This document shows, piece by piece, positions 23,009 to 34,362 of a stretch of DNA of 64,000 nucleotides. The position numbers and the translations under genes were made by a program. The notes below the pieces were generated by a model. The model saw only the letters and a program-made list of their open reading frames with translations, had not been told where the DNA came from and did not search any database. This stretch comes from Nitzschia sp. pyKryTriq1 (taxonomy: Eukaryota; Bacillariophyta; Bacillariophyceae; Bacillariales; Bacillariaceae), in NCBI GenBank assembly GCA_956465555.1, contig OY101120.1, positions 1,116,001-1,180,000 on the forward strand, written 5' to 3'. Within the stretch, counting starts at the first letter, position 1. Each line of letters begins with the position of its first letter.

Positions 23009-23683
23009 ATGAGAGTCATCAATACGACTTTGCCATCAACCATTTTATGTTTGTTCACGTTTTTTTCTGAGATACTCTACGAATGCGAGGGGTTCAGTCG
23101 CATCGTTACTACTTGTAGCAGTCGCCACTGCAACGTGCATGAGCTAGCAGGTTCGCGGGGGCTATTGAAAGATCGCCGAGAAGCACGACGCTCAGGAGGT
23201 GACTTTTCTCTTCGGATGGCAAGTGAAGGCGACGATTTCTGGACACAACAAAAGGCTTTGATGGAAGAAATGACAGGCAAGGCAGAGAAATCCCTGAGAC
23301 AAGAACAACGAGACAAGTTCGCGAGTCGTCGCACGGCCCTCATTGCCGACACTGTACTCTTCACGGCTCTCATATTCAGCCTGCTTTGGGTTGTGTCGGC
23401 CAATCCCTTCGTATCCTTTTCTTACGCATTTGGATCCACTTTCGGTATAGCTTATTCGTATGGCCTCGGGAAATATGTCGAAACTATTGGGGGCTCTGCA
23501 GATGACACCGAAACTTTGCAAGGAGCAGGTGTTGGTCAAGCGCGATTCGCATTTCTAATCATGCTCTTCATTTTCGTTGGCCGCTTCAAAAGCTCGGGCC
23601 TCATAGAAATTCCTTGCATTGGAGGGTTCTTCACATACCAACTAGCCTCATTAAGCCAAGGGCTGCGAGAAATAAATGACTAG
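23009..23683 (+). CDS. plastid-targeted membrane protein, possibly ATP synthase I / CGL160-like
   Basis: Single exon, 224 aa. The first 24 residues form a signal peptide (MRVINTTLPSTILCLFTFFS), then CEGFSRIV gives a Phe after a likely cleavage site, the plastid bipartite pattern. After a basic transit-like stretch comes an amphipathic helix (EEMTGKAEKSLRQEQRDKFA, in part) and four hydrophobic segments: LIADTVLFTALIFSLLWVV, FVSFSYAFGSTFGIAYSYG, ARFAFLIMLFIFVGRF and IEIPCIGGFFTYQLASL. The pattern of a soluble N-part followed by four membrane helices is like CGL160/AtpI, the assembly factor of the plastid ATP synthase. I base this on layout and general character, not on a diagnostic motif. It could equally be an uncharacterised thylakoid protein. 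Confidence 0.7.
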   Translation: MRVINTTLPSTILCLFTFFSEILYECEGFSRIVTTCSSRHCNVHELAGSRGLLKDRREARRSGGDFSLRMASEGDDFWTQQKALMEEMTGKAEKSLRQEQRDKFASRRTALIADTVLFTALIFSLLWVVSANPFVSFSYAFGSTFGIAYSYGLGKYVETIGGSADDTETLQGAGVGQARFAFLIMLFIFVGRFKSSGLIEIPCIGGFFTYQLASLSQGLREIND

Positions 23684-23877
23684 GAGTATAAGGGTGCACA
23701 CAAGCAGTAATGTAGTATCATTTTCATCGAGTCCTAGACACAGTTTTCAAACTAACATGTAAAAGCCACTCATCCCTGGGCTTCTCTTTTCGTTCCGGAG
23801 ATTTGTGCGCATGATCTCAACAGGTGGATCTGCCTAATACAAAATGGTTCCAATGCCATCTTCCCCCAGTGTCAAGC

Positions 23878-25059
23878 TTAAGCGTTGTAATCTTGCATCT
23901 CGGCTTGGTAACGCTCCTTGTCGTCGGCAGCTTTCTTTTCCCACTTCTTGCGCTCCTTCTCAGAGAGAGCCTTGAACTGCGCAGAGATGATCCTGGCGAT
24001 TTCACCGAAGCTAGCCTCGGGATTGTCGTTCTTGACCTGAGGACGGGCGAACATGGAGTAAAGGAAGTAGGCACTCATGTTCCTCTTGGGTGCGTTGGGG
24101 TCCTTCTTCGCCTTCTTTCGCTTGCCACCGGGTTCCTCCATGGGAACGTAGTCCTTCATTTCTTCTTGGTATCTCAACTTGTCAGACTCGGCCTTCTTGG
24201 TCCACTTCTTCATGTCCTTATCAGAGAGAGCCTTGTACTGAGCAGAGAGGATGCGTGCCTGCGCGAAAGAAAAGTGAATGAGTGAATGATTTGAATCGCG
24301 AATTAGAGGGACGGCAGGCTCGCAATCGCGCGAATTCGCGCGTAGCAGTAAAGACACTGTCACCGCCAATCTCAGCAAAAGCGATCGCCATTTTGCAGCT
24401 GCGTTTTTTCTCTTGCGTCAAAACACGTAGAAAATCTACCACAGGCCACGCAACAACGATCAAATTCGGTGCCTCGAAACGCCACTGTTGAGCAACCTTC
24501 TTTCGAGCTTTAGCCATGCATCGCGGGTGGAATGGTGGTAACGATGCTAACGCGATGTATCGCGTCGTGCTCTCACACCGCTCACAATCTGACCGACACG
24601 AACATGCACGACGCAACAACACGCGATCACAATTGCATCCAAAACACAATGACATTGAAAACACAATTCACACAACAATCATCCCATCTCCAAATTCTCA
24701 ACGGACACGACCAAATGACCGGCACCATGACACTTTGGGGTTGACTTACCACATCACCGAAACTGGCCTCGGGATTGTCGGTCTTCACCTGAGAACGGTT
24801 GGCCTGAGAGTAAAGGAAGAAGGCAGACATGGCCCGCTTGGGCTTGGAGGGATCCTTTGAACAAAGAAAGGTTTTGGGAGTATGTCAGAAGGCGATGATG
24901 ATTCGGACAAGAACGCATTCGGTCTTTCGAGGGATATTTTCTTTGATACCGTACCTTCCATTTCTTCTCTCGCCTCTTCTTCTTGGTCGGGGCCTCGTCG
25001 TCGGAGTCTTCCTCGACCTCCTCGACTTCCTCTTCAACAGATTCGTATTCGTCCGACAT
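23878..25059 (-). CDS. HMGB-type protein with two HMG boxes
   Basis: Exons 25059-24955, 24854-24750 and 24258-23878 join in phase 0 across introns of 100 and 491 nt and give 196 aa. The N-terminus is acidic (DEYESVEEEVEEVEEDSDDE) and followed by a basic nuclear-signal-like stretch. Box 1 (about 36-105) is split by the long intron after SFGDV; it reads DPSKPKRAMSAFFLYSQANR and continues ARILSAQYKALSDKDMKKW. Box 2 (about 117-190) is DPNAPKRNMSAYFLYSMF and ISAQFKALSEKERKKWEKKA. These are non-sequence-specific DNA-bending proteins of chromatin. The acidic part is at the N-terminus rather than at the C-terminus as in animal HMGB1. The long second intron stands out in a gene with otherwise short introns. 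Confidence 0.93.
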
Positions 25060-25786
25060 GGTTGATTTGTTTTGCAGTGAAATAAAATGAAATCTCAAAG
25101 TTATGAAGGATGCTTTGGACGACGCGTTGAGACCCCGACCTGTGTTCCTTCCGCGGTGGACCGTGGTAGAAATTGAACGTGATTTCTCCGTACTTGGGCT
25201 TCTCGCGCAAAAGCACGGAAGGAAGAGATTCAAATGAAAAACATCGAGGGATTGTACCAGTTGTGCGTAGATTTGCACGTAAAACAGATGTTGGCGCAGT
25301 CTGTCATTCGATCGGTATTCAAAAATTCACGCGTAGGATAGTACGTAGTCGGTAGTACACGACAAAGAACGCCGAGCCGAGACAAAGGCGAAGCCGCGAT
25401 CAGACGTCTCCGAGCGCGCCAGCTCGGCGCAGACTGGGCACGAGAAACTTAGCTTGGACGCGTGCAGCTGCCCAACTACTCTACCGGTACAGTACCGGTA
25501 CGTGTACCAGGTACAGTAGTCTACCAGTACTGTAACATGAGGGCGGGGACAGCTTGAGGTCGGGTGCAGGTCGTCCCTTTTTATCCATTCCCATCCCCCC
25601 CCTACCGGTATCTACTACAGTACCCGGAGGTACAGCCGTAATCTACTCTCTACTTCCGGTAGCGAGAGAGACCACTCACTACACCTGTATTGTATTTTAG
25701 CGTCTTCATTTCGACGACGACTCCTCTCTTCACTCACTCCTTCCTCTCCGAAGTAGACCTGGATTAACCAAGAAGCAAAGCAAGAA
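25060..25786. other. bidirectional promoter spacer with GTAC cluster
   Basis: This lies between the divergent HMGB and EAF6 genes. A dense GTAC/CCGGTAC cluster is at 25483-25535, with a second TACCGGTA at 25604. No gene is supported. Confidence 0.55.
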
Positions 25787-26944
25787 ATGGATAGTTCACC
25801 AGCTGCGCCGTCGGGGTCAGTTCTCCCCTTCTTTCTGAGGAATAAATGGAAAGCTGAAAACGGGGAGTCGTCGTCGTTGTCGAAAGGATCTTCACCAGCA
25901 GCAAAGCCATCAGCAGAGCAATACCCACAGATAAGCAGAGCGGAAAAGACGCGTATCATGTATCGCGTGTTCACGGCTCGGCAAATAGAGGAACGAATGG
26001 AGCGAATAAGCAAGGATGTTTTGGTGGACATTCAAAAACAAATCCACCGAGGGGAAGAGGCGTATTACGAAGAGACGAATAATCACGGCAACTTATTTCG
26101 AGGCTGGGACGCCTATGTGGATTCCAAAGAGATTGGAGCGGCAAATACACCATCCGTGCCTCAAGGATCGAGGAGGATTCCCGCTGATTACAGATGGTTT
26201 GCTTCGAGTTGCACAAGTATATCCAGACCCTCACGGCCCCCTTCCGTTCTACAACAACCCTTGAGCGAACCCGCGAGTGTGATGAGTTCGTCGATCCCTC
26301 TTCCTCTTTCCAGTAGTGCAGTTGCTGCCTCCAATTCGGATCCACTCCTCGACGCCAAATCTTCCTCTTTTCCCGAAAATACAGAGCCTTCAAAGCAGGG
26401 AAAGAATGACAATTCTAGTAGTGCGGTACAGATGGAAGTGAGCCCAGCAAAGGAATCGTCGTCGGCCGAGGACGACAAGGAGGCGAGGAACCGAGCTGCA
26501 GCTCCTGTAGAGAAGAAGTCGTCCGCAGAAGGCGCTTTGGCCGAAGATGACCCTGCCAACAAAACAGTACCCGAGACTGGCATGAAACGAAAAAAGAGAG
26601 ACAACGACGAAGGGCGAGGGGCAGCTGAAATCGCCGAACCTAGTATGAAGAGGGCAAATACTTCGGGTGAAAAAGACACAGTCATCCTTGAAAAAGATGA
26701 TCATGATGACGACGATGACGATGGGCCAACAAATTCTATTGAAAATGACAAGATGGACGACGATGACGAAGAACAAGATGCTGAATCCCCAGCAAAAACT
26801 GATCCTTCAAAGGACGGAGACGAGGACGACCAAGGTACCCCAAAGGACGTCGCAACGACTACTGCTACAGAAAAGGAAGAAGACAAAGCAAAACAGGAAG
26901 AGCCACGGAAACGAAGAAGCTCTCGAAATCGAAGGTCCTCTTAG
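25787..26944 (+). CDS. EAF6: EAF6/MEAF6 homologue, subunit of NuA4-type histone acetyltransferase complexes
   Basis: Single exon, 385 aa. Residues about 65-145 match the EAF6 core: a helix (ERMERISKDVLVDIQKQIH), then EEAYYEETNNHGNLFRGWDA, the strongly conserved Y-x-E-E-T-x-x-x-G-N-x-x-R-G-W-D block, and finally RRIPADYRWFASS, equal to the RIxxxxRxFSxSS end. EAF6 proteins are usually 110-220 aa. Here a disordered tail of about 240 residues, acidic and Ser-rich with repeated basic KKRK-type clusters, follows the core. The tail ends in an Arg/Ser stretch (RKRRSSRNRRSS) that may act as a nuclear signal. The role in histone H3/H4 acetylation follows from the family. Confidence 0.85.
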   Translation: MDSSPAAPSGSVLPFFLRNKWKAENGESSSLSKGSSPAAKPSAEQYPQISRAEKTRIMYRVFTARQIEERMERISKDVLVDIQKQIHRGEEAYYEETNNHGNLFRGWDAYVDSKEIGAANTPSVPQGSRRIPADYRWFASSCTSISRPSRPPSVLQQPLSEPASVMSSSIPLPLSSSAVAASNSDPLLDAKSSSFPENTEPSKQGKNDNSSSAVQMEVSPAKESSSAEDDKEARNRAAAPVEKKSSAEGALAEDDPANKTVPETGMKRKKRDNDEGRGAAEIAEPSMKRANTSGEKDTVILEKDDHDDDDDDGPTNSIENDKMDDDDEEQDAESPAKTDPSKDGDEDDQGTPKDVATTTATEKEEDKAKQEEPRKRRSSRNRRSS

Positions 26945-27035
26945 CTCTAGATTATTGATCACTACTAGCACTTCTGGTGTGACGACTTAGTAATTTGATT
27001 CGTAGCAGTACTATCTCCTCCTTGTCAAGAACCAT

Positions 27036-28610
27036 CTATCCGGTCCAATTCGACATATCCCTCTCGGCAGTTGATCCTTCTGCTTTCTCGCGACGATTGG
27101 ACTCTGCTTCTAGGTTGGATACAATTTCTTCAAAGTCGTTTGCAAAAAGCATATCATGTGGTCCTCGACCAACATGCTTTCTGGTACTCTGTCCATCCCA
27201 GTAGTTGTGAAGCCGATCTACTGACTTGACTGGTTTACCGTTCAACAAAACACGAACAACATGAGAGTCTGGTGCGTTTGTCTCGTCGACCTGAACCAGC
27301 TCAAAAATCAGGGTGCTGGCATAAGGGGGCCAGAATCTCCCCCTTGAGTCGTCGCCAGCCAAGAAGTCTGCACCAATGCCGTACAGAATTGCAAGAAGGG
27401 TGACATCATGACAGCTATAGATTGTAAATGGGTGGCGATCGCGAACGCCTAAAGTGGTGGCTGCGATCAATTGATTCGAAATCTCCCGCAGTGGGGGAGC
27501 CGCGATAGCTGCCAGCAATCGGGGATTCTTGTACCACTGTCGGAACCGCCAGCACAAATGTGCCGTTGTCTGGTGGGATAGAGATCGCAGAGTTTCTTCG
27601 ACAGTGATGTCATGTTCAAAATCGGAAAATCGTGAGAACGTCATATCGTGAGCAGATCGGCAAACAAAATGATCTGTAGCCTCGATCCAGTTGATGCCAC
27701 TGGGTGATGCATTGAATCCAGTTGTGTTCCGCTTATTTCTTGCCAGACCAGGCAAAATGTTTGCCAGTCTTGCAGCTAGTGGAGCTGCTGTACCATCGCG
27801 ATCCTGAAATTCTTGGCACGACATCACCTCAGCCACGAGTCCAGCCATCATTTCTGGATCGCGATCAAATGCATTCAGCGTGTCTTCGTCTCTTCCCCGT
27901 ACTTGAACACTGGTTAGTGCTTCATCGTCGGGCGGTTGAGGTACGTCACTGTGCTGTGGAATATCCTGTTTTTGTCCAACTTTGGCAGAATTAGAGGAGT
28001 TTTCGAGCGTCTGTTCACGGAGAGACGAGTAAGCTTTGGCTCCCAGTAGGCCATCCAAGAAGGACTGGACAGACAAAACGGTTCGGAGGTAGTTGGTGGA
28101 GAAAACATTGAGATCCCAGACGTCAAGAAAGTCCTTAGAGCATGCATATCGCTCAATCTCGGGAAAATGGTGCCCGTGCCGATTGTAGCGATTGAATAGT
28201 CTCGCTCCATTTTCTCTGGTCTGTTGGAGCCCTCTTTGAGTAAGAAAGCCGAACGGAAATCTTCTTACGTCCAAGAATTGACCATTGTTGTTGGATGGGT
28301 GAAAGTCGGGTGGGAAAAATCTTGAATATTCTTTAAAAACAGTTTTCAGGTCTGGCTTGGGTAATCGTTCCTGCCAAAACCTTGATTCTTCCTCCAGTCG
28401 ATGTGGTGCGCTCAGTGGCCGAGCTGGGGCCCTGTCTCCATGGCGGAAGAATATCCAAACTCCAACCACTGTCCCGTCATTCGTTCGGTAGTCGTTCTTT
28501 AGAACTGTGCTCCTCGAATATCTTCGAAAGTAGCAGCCGATGATTCTTCGAGTCTTTTCCTGGGACTGACTCTGGGCAGCATGTTGGATTACGCTCGTAG
28601 CTGAGTTCAT
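27036..28610 (-). CDS. histidine acid phosphatase family protein
   Basis: Single exon, 524 aa. The active-site motif RHGDRAP (residues 56-62, nucleophile His57) and a downstream SCHDVTLLAILYG (His-Asp proton donor, about residue 400) are both present, so the enzyme is probably active. The branch includes lysophosphatidic acid phosphatases (ACP6) and other eukaryotic acid phosphatases. A phosphomonoesterase reaction is inferred, with substrate unknown. The N-terminus (residues 1-48) is basic and rich in Arg/Gln/Ser without acids up to about 40, so a mitochondrial presequence is possible. No clear signal peptide is seen. The end lies 91 bp from the EAF6 stop (tail to tail). Confidence 0.88.
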   Translation of the reverse strand: MNSATSVIQHAAQSQSQEKTRRIIGCYFRRYSRSTVLKNDYRTNDGTVVGVWIFFRHGDRAPARPLSAPHRLEEESRFWQERLPKPDLKTVFKEYSRFFPPDFHPSNNNGQFLDVRRFPFGFLTQRGLQQTRENGARLFNRYNRHGHHFPEIERYACSKDFLDVWDLNVFSTNYLRTVLSVQSFLDGLLGAKAYSSLREQTLENSSNSAKVGQKQDIPQHSDVPQPPDDEALTSVQVRGRDEDTLNAFDRDPEMMAGLVAEVMSCQEFQDRDGTAAPLAARLANILPGLARNKRNTTGFNASPSGINWIEATDHFVCRSAHDMTFSRFSDFEHDITVEETLRSLSHQTTAHLCWRFRQWYKNPRLLAAIAAPPLREISNQLIAATTLGVRDRHPFTIYSCHDVTLLAILYGIGADFLAGDDSRGRFWPPYASTLIFELVQVDETNAPDSHVVRVLLNGKPVKSVDRLHNYWDGQSTRKHVGRGPHDMLFANDFEEIVSNLEAESNRREKAEGSTAERDMSNWTG

Positions 28611-29332
28611 TATTGCGCGTGTCCTTGTGTGAACATGATACTCGTACGGAATAATATGATACTCGAATCCTTGTAGCAGTCTATATACTTGGGACTTCGA
28701 ACAACAGAAACCCTTTGTTGAAATTCTCTCTCCTTACTGCTCGGCCGCTGGCTGTGGCTTGGCTCTCTCGAAAGAAAGCTCTTCTACTCTAGAGTATAGA
28801 GAGAGTAGGTGCAGTTTTGCAGCACAGTACGAGGAATGATACAAACAATTGGAACAGCAACAGCAACTGCAACAGCAACCACATCCGGCGAATTCTTCCA
28901 TAAGATATTTGGTTCTGTTCTCTCTCGCGGATCGCGGATCGCGGATCCCACTACCGGTACCAGCTGTTTCCTTCAGGTTCAATGTGGGGGTGTTTCCCCC
29001 TTTTTCCCCAAAACGACATCTTCCCCCTCGCCCCTCGCGAATTCCACTTGGCACTTTCTGGGAGCATCGTTCAAGTACGTAGTTGAACTGCGTGTGACGC
29101 CGATCTATCTACTGCACAACCATTATCCCATTCTCATTCGCATCTACGCTCTCCCAGCACAATAACAGAAAGACAACTTGCTTCTTCCTTTATCTGTTTT
29201 GTTTGTGGCAGGACGCAAGAACCAGGAAAGCATATATCCAGGTGTGACGGATTTCCAAACGACCGAACTACCTGTACATCGCATTCACGTCATTCGTTCC
29301 TTGGATTACACAGAATTTCTTTAAGCCACACC
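28611..29332. other. bidirectional promoter spacer
   Basis: This lies between the divergent acid phosphatase and P450 genes. It has CAG/CAA-type repeats near 28853-28880 and a tandem CGCGGAT repeat at 28926-28948. No gene is supported. Confidence 0.5.
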
Positions 29333-31732
29333 ATGAGCAAGTCAGTTGCGATTACTAGTAGCTTCCTTGGCGCACTGTTGATTCTCGCGGATCAGGCAGC
29401 AGCATTTTCATCGCCAAGACCTTTGGGAGCTAGATTGGACACGAGCGCGTTTTCTTCTCTCAAGGATCCTCCCAAGAAGGACGAAGAAATTGCGACGGCT
29501 ATTAGTGGGGAATCATCTGGCTCCCCCCCTCCCGCTCAGGAGGGAAACTCTGAAGGTCTCCCATGGTGGTGGGAGCTTGTTTGGAAATTGGATATCATGA
29601 AAACAGGGGAGCAAGGAAAAGAGATCATTTTCGGTGACTCTGCGAACGTTTTACGCACGAATATTGAACAAATTTATGGAGGGTATCCTAGCTTAGATGG
29701 TTGTCCCCTCGCTGAAGGTACGGGTTGAATGTGGAATGATGTTGACGGTGCCCTGGTGAATCAATCATCATCCAGATCCATTCTGAACCACTTTTTTCTA
29801 ATTTCTCTTTCCTTCGTCGGGTACTAGGGGAGCTCAATGATATTGCGGATGGTACTATGTTTGTGGGCCTACAGAGTTATCAGAAAAACTATGGTAGCCC
29901 TTACAAACTTTGCTTCGGTAAGTACCGGTCTAGTATTCAGACTGGCTGGGTTTCTGTCGGCATGAGAGAAATGCGGTATTCTTACCTGTTTTTGATATTC
30001 CCCAAGGTCCCAAGTCTTTTCTTGTCATTAGTGATCCTGTTCAGGCGCGTCATTTGCTTCGGGATGCCAACACCAATTACGATAAAGGTGTTCTTGCTGA
30101 GATTCTGGAGCCGATCATGGGGAAAGGACTCATTCCAGCAGGTACGTTTCCGAATATTCGAGTCTAGCTCTCTACAGGCCCACTTGGATCTTGTCTTGCT
30201 GATTGTCGTCCACTTGTCGTACTGTACTACTAGACCCGGAAACGTGGAGTGTTCGCCGACGTCAAATTGTCCCCGCATTTCATAAGGTGAGTCGTCGAAC
30301 TTTCAAGTGAGGGTGAAAAAGCAGTGGAATCGCCTTCTGACATCTTGTTTGTGTAGGCTTGGCTCGAACATATGGTTGGCTTGTTCGGTTACTGTAACGA
30401 CCCCCTGATAACATCTTTGAACAAAATTGCTGACGGGAATGGGAAAGTTGAAATGGAGGAAAAGTTCTGCTCGGTTGCACTGGACATTATCGGACTTTCA
30501 GTGTTTAACTACGATTTCGGATCGGTAACCTCGGAGAGTCCAGTGATCAAAGCAGTTTATTCGGCGCTCGTGGAAGCTGAGCACCGTTCCATGACGCCCG
30601 CACCATACTGGGATCTTCCATTCGCAAACCAGGTGGTTCCTCGGTTGAGAAAATTCAACAGTGATCTCAAACTTTTGAACGATGTATTGGATGATTTGAT
30701 TAATCGAGCAAAAAAGACTCGGTCTGTTGCTGACATCGAAGAGTTGGAGAAACGAAATTACGCAGATGTTGATGATCCCTCGATGCTTCGATTCCTAGTT
30801 GATATGCGAGGTGCTGGTAAGTCAGTCGCAACCGACAGCTCTACCATGCATTCAATTTTCATACCGGTACGATATTTTCTCACCGTGCTCTGCTCGCTAC
30901 CGCTGCAGACATTGATAACAAGCAGCTTCGTGATGACCTAATGACGATGCTGGTCGCTGGCCACGAAACGTAAGTTAAGAGAGGCCACAATCGTTTGCTT
31001 CTAAATGCTTAGAATGTTCTCACGTCTTTGTCCAAAAACAGAACCGCGGCTGTCTTGACATGGGCTCTCTTTGAACTCACTAAAAATCCCGAGATTCTTC
31101 AGAAAGTGCGAGCAGAAATCGATCAAGTTGTGGGCGACAGAAAACCCACTTTGGATGATATCAAATCCATGAAATATTTGCGTCTTGTTATTGCGGAGAC
31201 ACTTCGCATGTACCCCCAGCCGCCCTTGTTGATTCGTAGGTGCCGAACAGAGGACAAATTACCAAAAGGAGGAGGCCAGGAAGCCACAGTGATTCGCGGC
31301 ATGGATATCTTCTTGGTCCTTTACAACATTCATCGAGACGAGCGATTTTGGCCCAATCCAGATACGTTCGACCCTGAGCGTTTTACTCGAGCATACAAGA
31401 ACCCTGACATACCCGAGTGGGAAGGTTTTGACCCTGCGAAATGGGAAAACAAGCTATACCCTAACGAGATTGCTTCCGACTTTGCATACCTCCCTTTTGG
31501 TGGCGGAGCAAGAAAGTGCGTCGGTGACGAATTTGCTCTAATGGAGGCAACGGTAACACTCGCAATGGTACTTCGTCGATTTGACTTCGAATTCGATTCT
31601 TCCAAATTCACAAATGTCGACATTATGGATCATCCAAAGGATTTGGAGCACCCTGTAGGAATGAGAACAGGTGCAACGATTCATACAAGGAGGGGCTTGC
31701 ACATGCTCATCAAACGCCGCAACGTTGACTAG
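29333..31732 (+). CDS. CYP97-like cytochrome P450, plastid-targeted (carotenoid hydroxylase family)
   Basis: Seven exons: 29333-29717, 29828-29917, 30007-30141, 30234-30286, 30357-30816, 30909-30969 and 31042-31732. All introns are GT-AG, 70-110 nt, and the product is 624 aa. The N-terminus is a signal peptide ending in [12 protein letters not shown], a textbook A-F plastid cleavage motif. P450 hallmarks are I-helix AGHETTAA (rebuilt across the last intron), ExxR in [10 protein letters not shown], a PERF block ([10 protein letters not shown]) and heme loop [10 protein letters not shown] with Cys about 554. Blocks such as [19 protein letters not shown] and [15 protein letters not shown] are typical of CYP97, the ring hydroxylases of carotenes in plants. 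In diatoms members are linked to xanthophyll formation, but the exact substrate is not known from sequence. Seven exons is the highest count in this window. Confidence 0.95.
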
Positions 31733-32168
31733 TGAGAGGAGGTCGATACAAGATTATTTGCTCACTCCGACGAGAGACTTCGAGCTATTAGAGCTACGGT
31801 ATGAATATGAATACGAACTACGAACTATAACTTGTACTGTTGGAAGAGAGAGTAAGAGGTGGGAAAAAAAGGTAAAAGAAGTCGTATTAGTCAAATAGCT
31901 GCTAGATTTCAAATTTTCTCCACAAATACCGCGAAAATGACAAAAACGCGAGGCAGGCCGTTCATGCATACCGGTAGTATTTCGAACAGTATCGCATCTA
32001 CCATTATCATTATTGTCGTTCATGTTCAAGGTCGTACGAGTACAGTGCTTGATGAATCATCATCATCCTTGGAACAAAGATCGTTTGGAAACCCGCAATC
32101 GCTTTTCCAGTATTCCCCAACCATCAGAAGTCCACGTCTTCTCTCACTAGCTAGTAGAGTCGTCCACA
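31733..32168. other. intergenic, no gene seen
   Basis: A spacer between two genes on the same strand. It holds the P450 3' flank and the promoter of the glycosyltransferase-like gene. The open frames have no domain and no in-phase splice partner. Confidence 0.5.
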
Positions 32169-33759
32169 ATGACAGACAAGCACAAACACTCGAGAAATGG
32201 CAAGAAGATGACTTCCAACGTCGTGCTGGTTTTGATAGCATTTGTTCTTGGGTGCTTGAGTTCGGCGACAATAGTACTGAATATGAAACTCTCAGCTCAA
32301 AATTTTGCACCAAGCCTGCCTGGCCTCGAAACAAGAACTTCAAATAAACTTTCGGTCGACCTGATGCCAAACGCCTACGCCGCACAGCCATCGTCGCTTT
32401 CTTCCCTACAAAATATCCGCATCTTGATTGCTATTGCTGCTTTTGATTTCAGCCAGTTGCCGCATTTTGAGGAAGTGATTGACTCGTATCAAGACCTCTG
32501 TGTCACTGGAGCCTCCAAGGTTGATATGGTCGTTCATGCAACAGGTAAAGCGCTCAGGTGTAGCTTCTGTTAGCCGGTACTGGTACAGTGCCAAAGCTTG
32601 GGATGCTCATTGATTCTTCTTTCTTCTTTGTACATTATTTTCAGTCCCTTATCCTGTGACGTTGATTGATATGCTCAATAGTAGGCTGGTTCCTTCTTGC
32701 CACGATATTTTTAAAATCAAAATCATTTTGGTCCCACCTTCCTTGAGACTACACTTGGTGGATTGTCATCGCCCGTTGTTCTATGAGAAGATCAAAGAGT
32801 ACGACCTCTTCATCTACACTGAGGACGATATTCGCGTCTCACCACGGACCGTGGCAGCGTATCTGGACGAGACGAATCGTATTGTGGAGAAGGTGGGGAA
32901 AGAAAGAGCATCCGATTTTAACGTTGGTATTGTGCGCTATGAGTATAATTTCCCATCGAATGTCGTTATGGATGATAAAACACGACACGCCACTCAAAAC
33001 GTGACGAGAGTTTACTGGGAGCATAGTATGTTCCCACCCATACCCAAGGCCGTTGACGCTGTACCATCCGATGAGTTCAAGGATACCCACGTACATATGA
33101 AAAATCATCATCAAGGAATGTTCATGGCCACCTCAGATTTGTTGCTGGCGTGGAAAGTGCGACCAGGTTGCGAGTTTGATAAAGTGCGAAACCGTCCCGG
33201 TATGAAGAATCGCCCATCACAGCCATCCGAAGGGACACAAAGAGTCTGGATGAGTAGTCAGATGCTTTATGGAGGACATCACTGCAATGTGCAACAGGTA
33301 ACTTCTTCTACGTGCCAAGCCTGACAGGGCATGCTTTCCCTACGTTGCACATACTACTTCTACTCATCCTTCAACACTTTGCCTCTCTATCCCACGTTGA
33401 TCCCACAGCTTATACCTTCTGAATCCTTTGGAGTATTCAATGTTCTTCATTTGCCAAACAAAAACTATCGAAGAGTGGGGCACTTTCGGAACAGAACCTT
33501 TTCCGACGGATCCGAGAAGTTTGATTTTGGGGCGACGGGAAGTCTTCTGACGGCGATGCATCTCCATCTGGAGATGCGAAAGCATTTGAAGGCAACGCCC
33601 CATATACCATACCGCGGTATTGAAATCATAGATCAGGTAGACACTGGGAGAACTCCACTGCTTGAACGCCGAATGGGTGAGTATCAGGTATACGTGGACC
33701 GAGGAGGTATCCTGAGCGACGAAGACATGACAAAAACAGCCCTCGTCGAAGAGCGATGA
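32169..33759 (+). CDS. type II membrane glycosyltransferase-like protein
   Basis: Exons 32169-32544, 32645-33297 and 33409-33759 join in phase (introns 100 and 111 nt) and give 459 aa. A short basic cytosolic head is followed by one membrane anchor (about residues 16-37, NVVLVLIAFVLGCLSS), the layout of Golgi type II enzymes. The lumenal part contains ILIAIAAFDF and then YDLFIYTEDDIRVSPRTV, where E-D-D preceded by a hydrophobic strand is like the DxD metal and nucleotide-sugar site of GT-A fold transferases. Later blocks (RYEYNFPSN, HHQGMFMATSDLLLAW, SQMLYGGHHCN) look ordered and conserved. I cannot assign a CAZy family or donor sugar. A role in glycoprotein or wall polysaccharide synthesis in the Golgi is inferred. 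Confidence 0.7.
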
Positions 33760-34362
33760 TCCCCCTAAAGAGCAACTTTGTCCACGGTATCATCGGTACA
33801 CGTATTGGTACAGGGTGTTGGAATGCCAGTATATGGAAGGTAGTACTGTAAATTCTTCTTCGAGAAGATCCCTGGCTGCCGTTCGTCGACTCCTGTCTAG
33901 TAGTGCCCGTCCGCTTTCTCCCTACAAGCTACGAGACTTCACCGTTTTCCATACTCTCTAGCGGGGAGATGAGTAGCATCTGTCATTACCTATAGATGAC
34001 TCTGGCTCTAGAGTAGAGAGAGACGGCACCGTTTTCGTAACGATAGATCATCATCATCTCTCTCTATTGAGCTGTAAAAGCTATTTGTGCCCCCAAATTT
34101 CTCATATTCGGGGGGACCCCACGCTTGAACGACCCCCTCATTTTACGCCACTTCAGACTTCAGACCACAAAAACCAAATCGAGAGTTGACGATGGCGGTT
34201 TCACGGAGGGGGCAACAAGCAACAACGTCATAATATTATAGCAATCATACAAACAGCGTCACATCCCAGCATACCCATCATCCCTCTCGGACCGGCTCTA
34301 AAAGTGGATCATCAGAACGATAGAGCGCAGCACCAAGCTTCAATTCAGCACCTTCCACCGAA
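33760..34362. other. intergenic, no gene seen
   Basis: Spacer upstream of mL53 with TCTAGAGTAGAGAGAG-type short repeats near 33960-34025. No coding segment is supported. Confidence 0.5.

Noticed and set aside
29333-31732. P450 region as a pseudogene with many stops
   Set aside because: Every stop lies in a GT-AG intron of 70-110 nt, and the seven exons rebuild all P450 motifs in frame.
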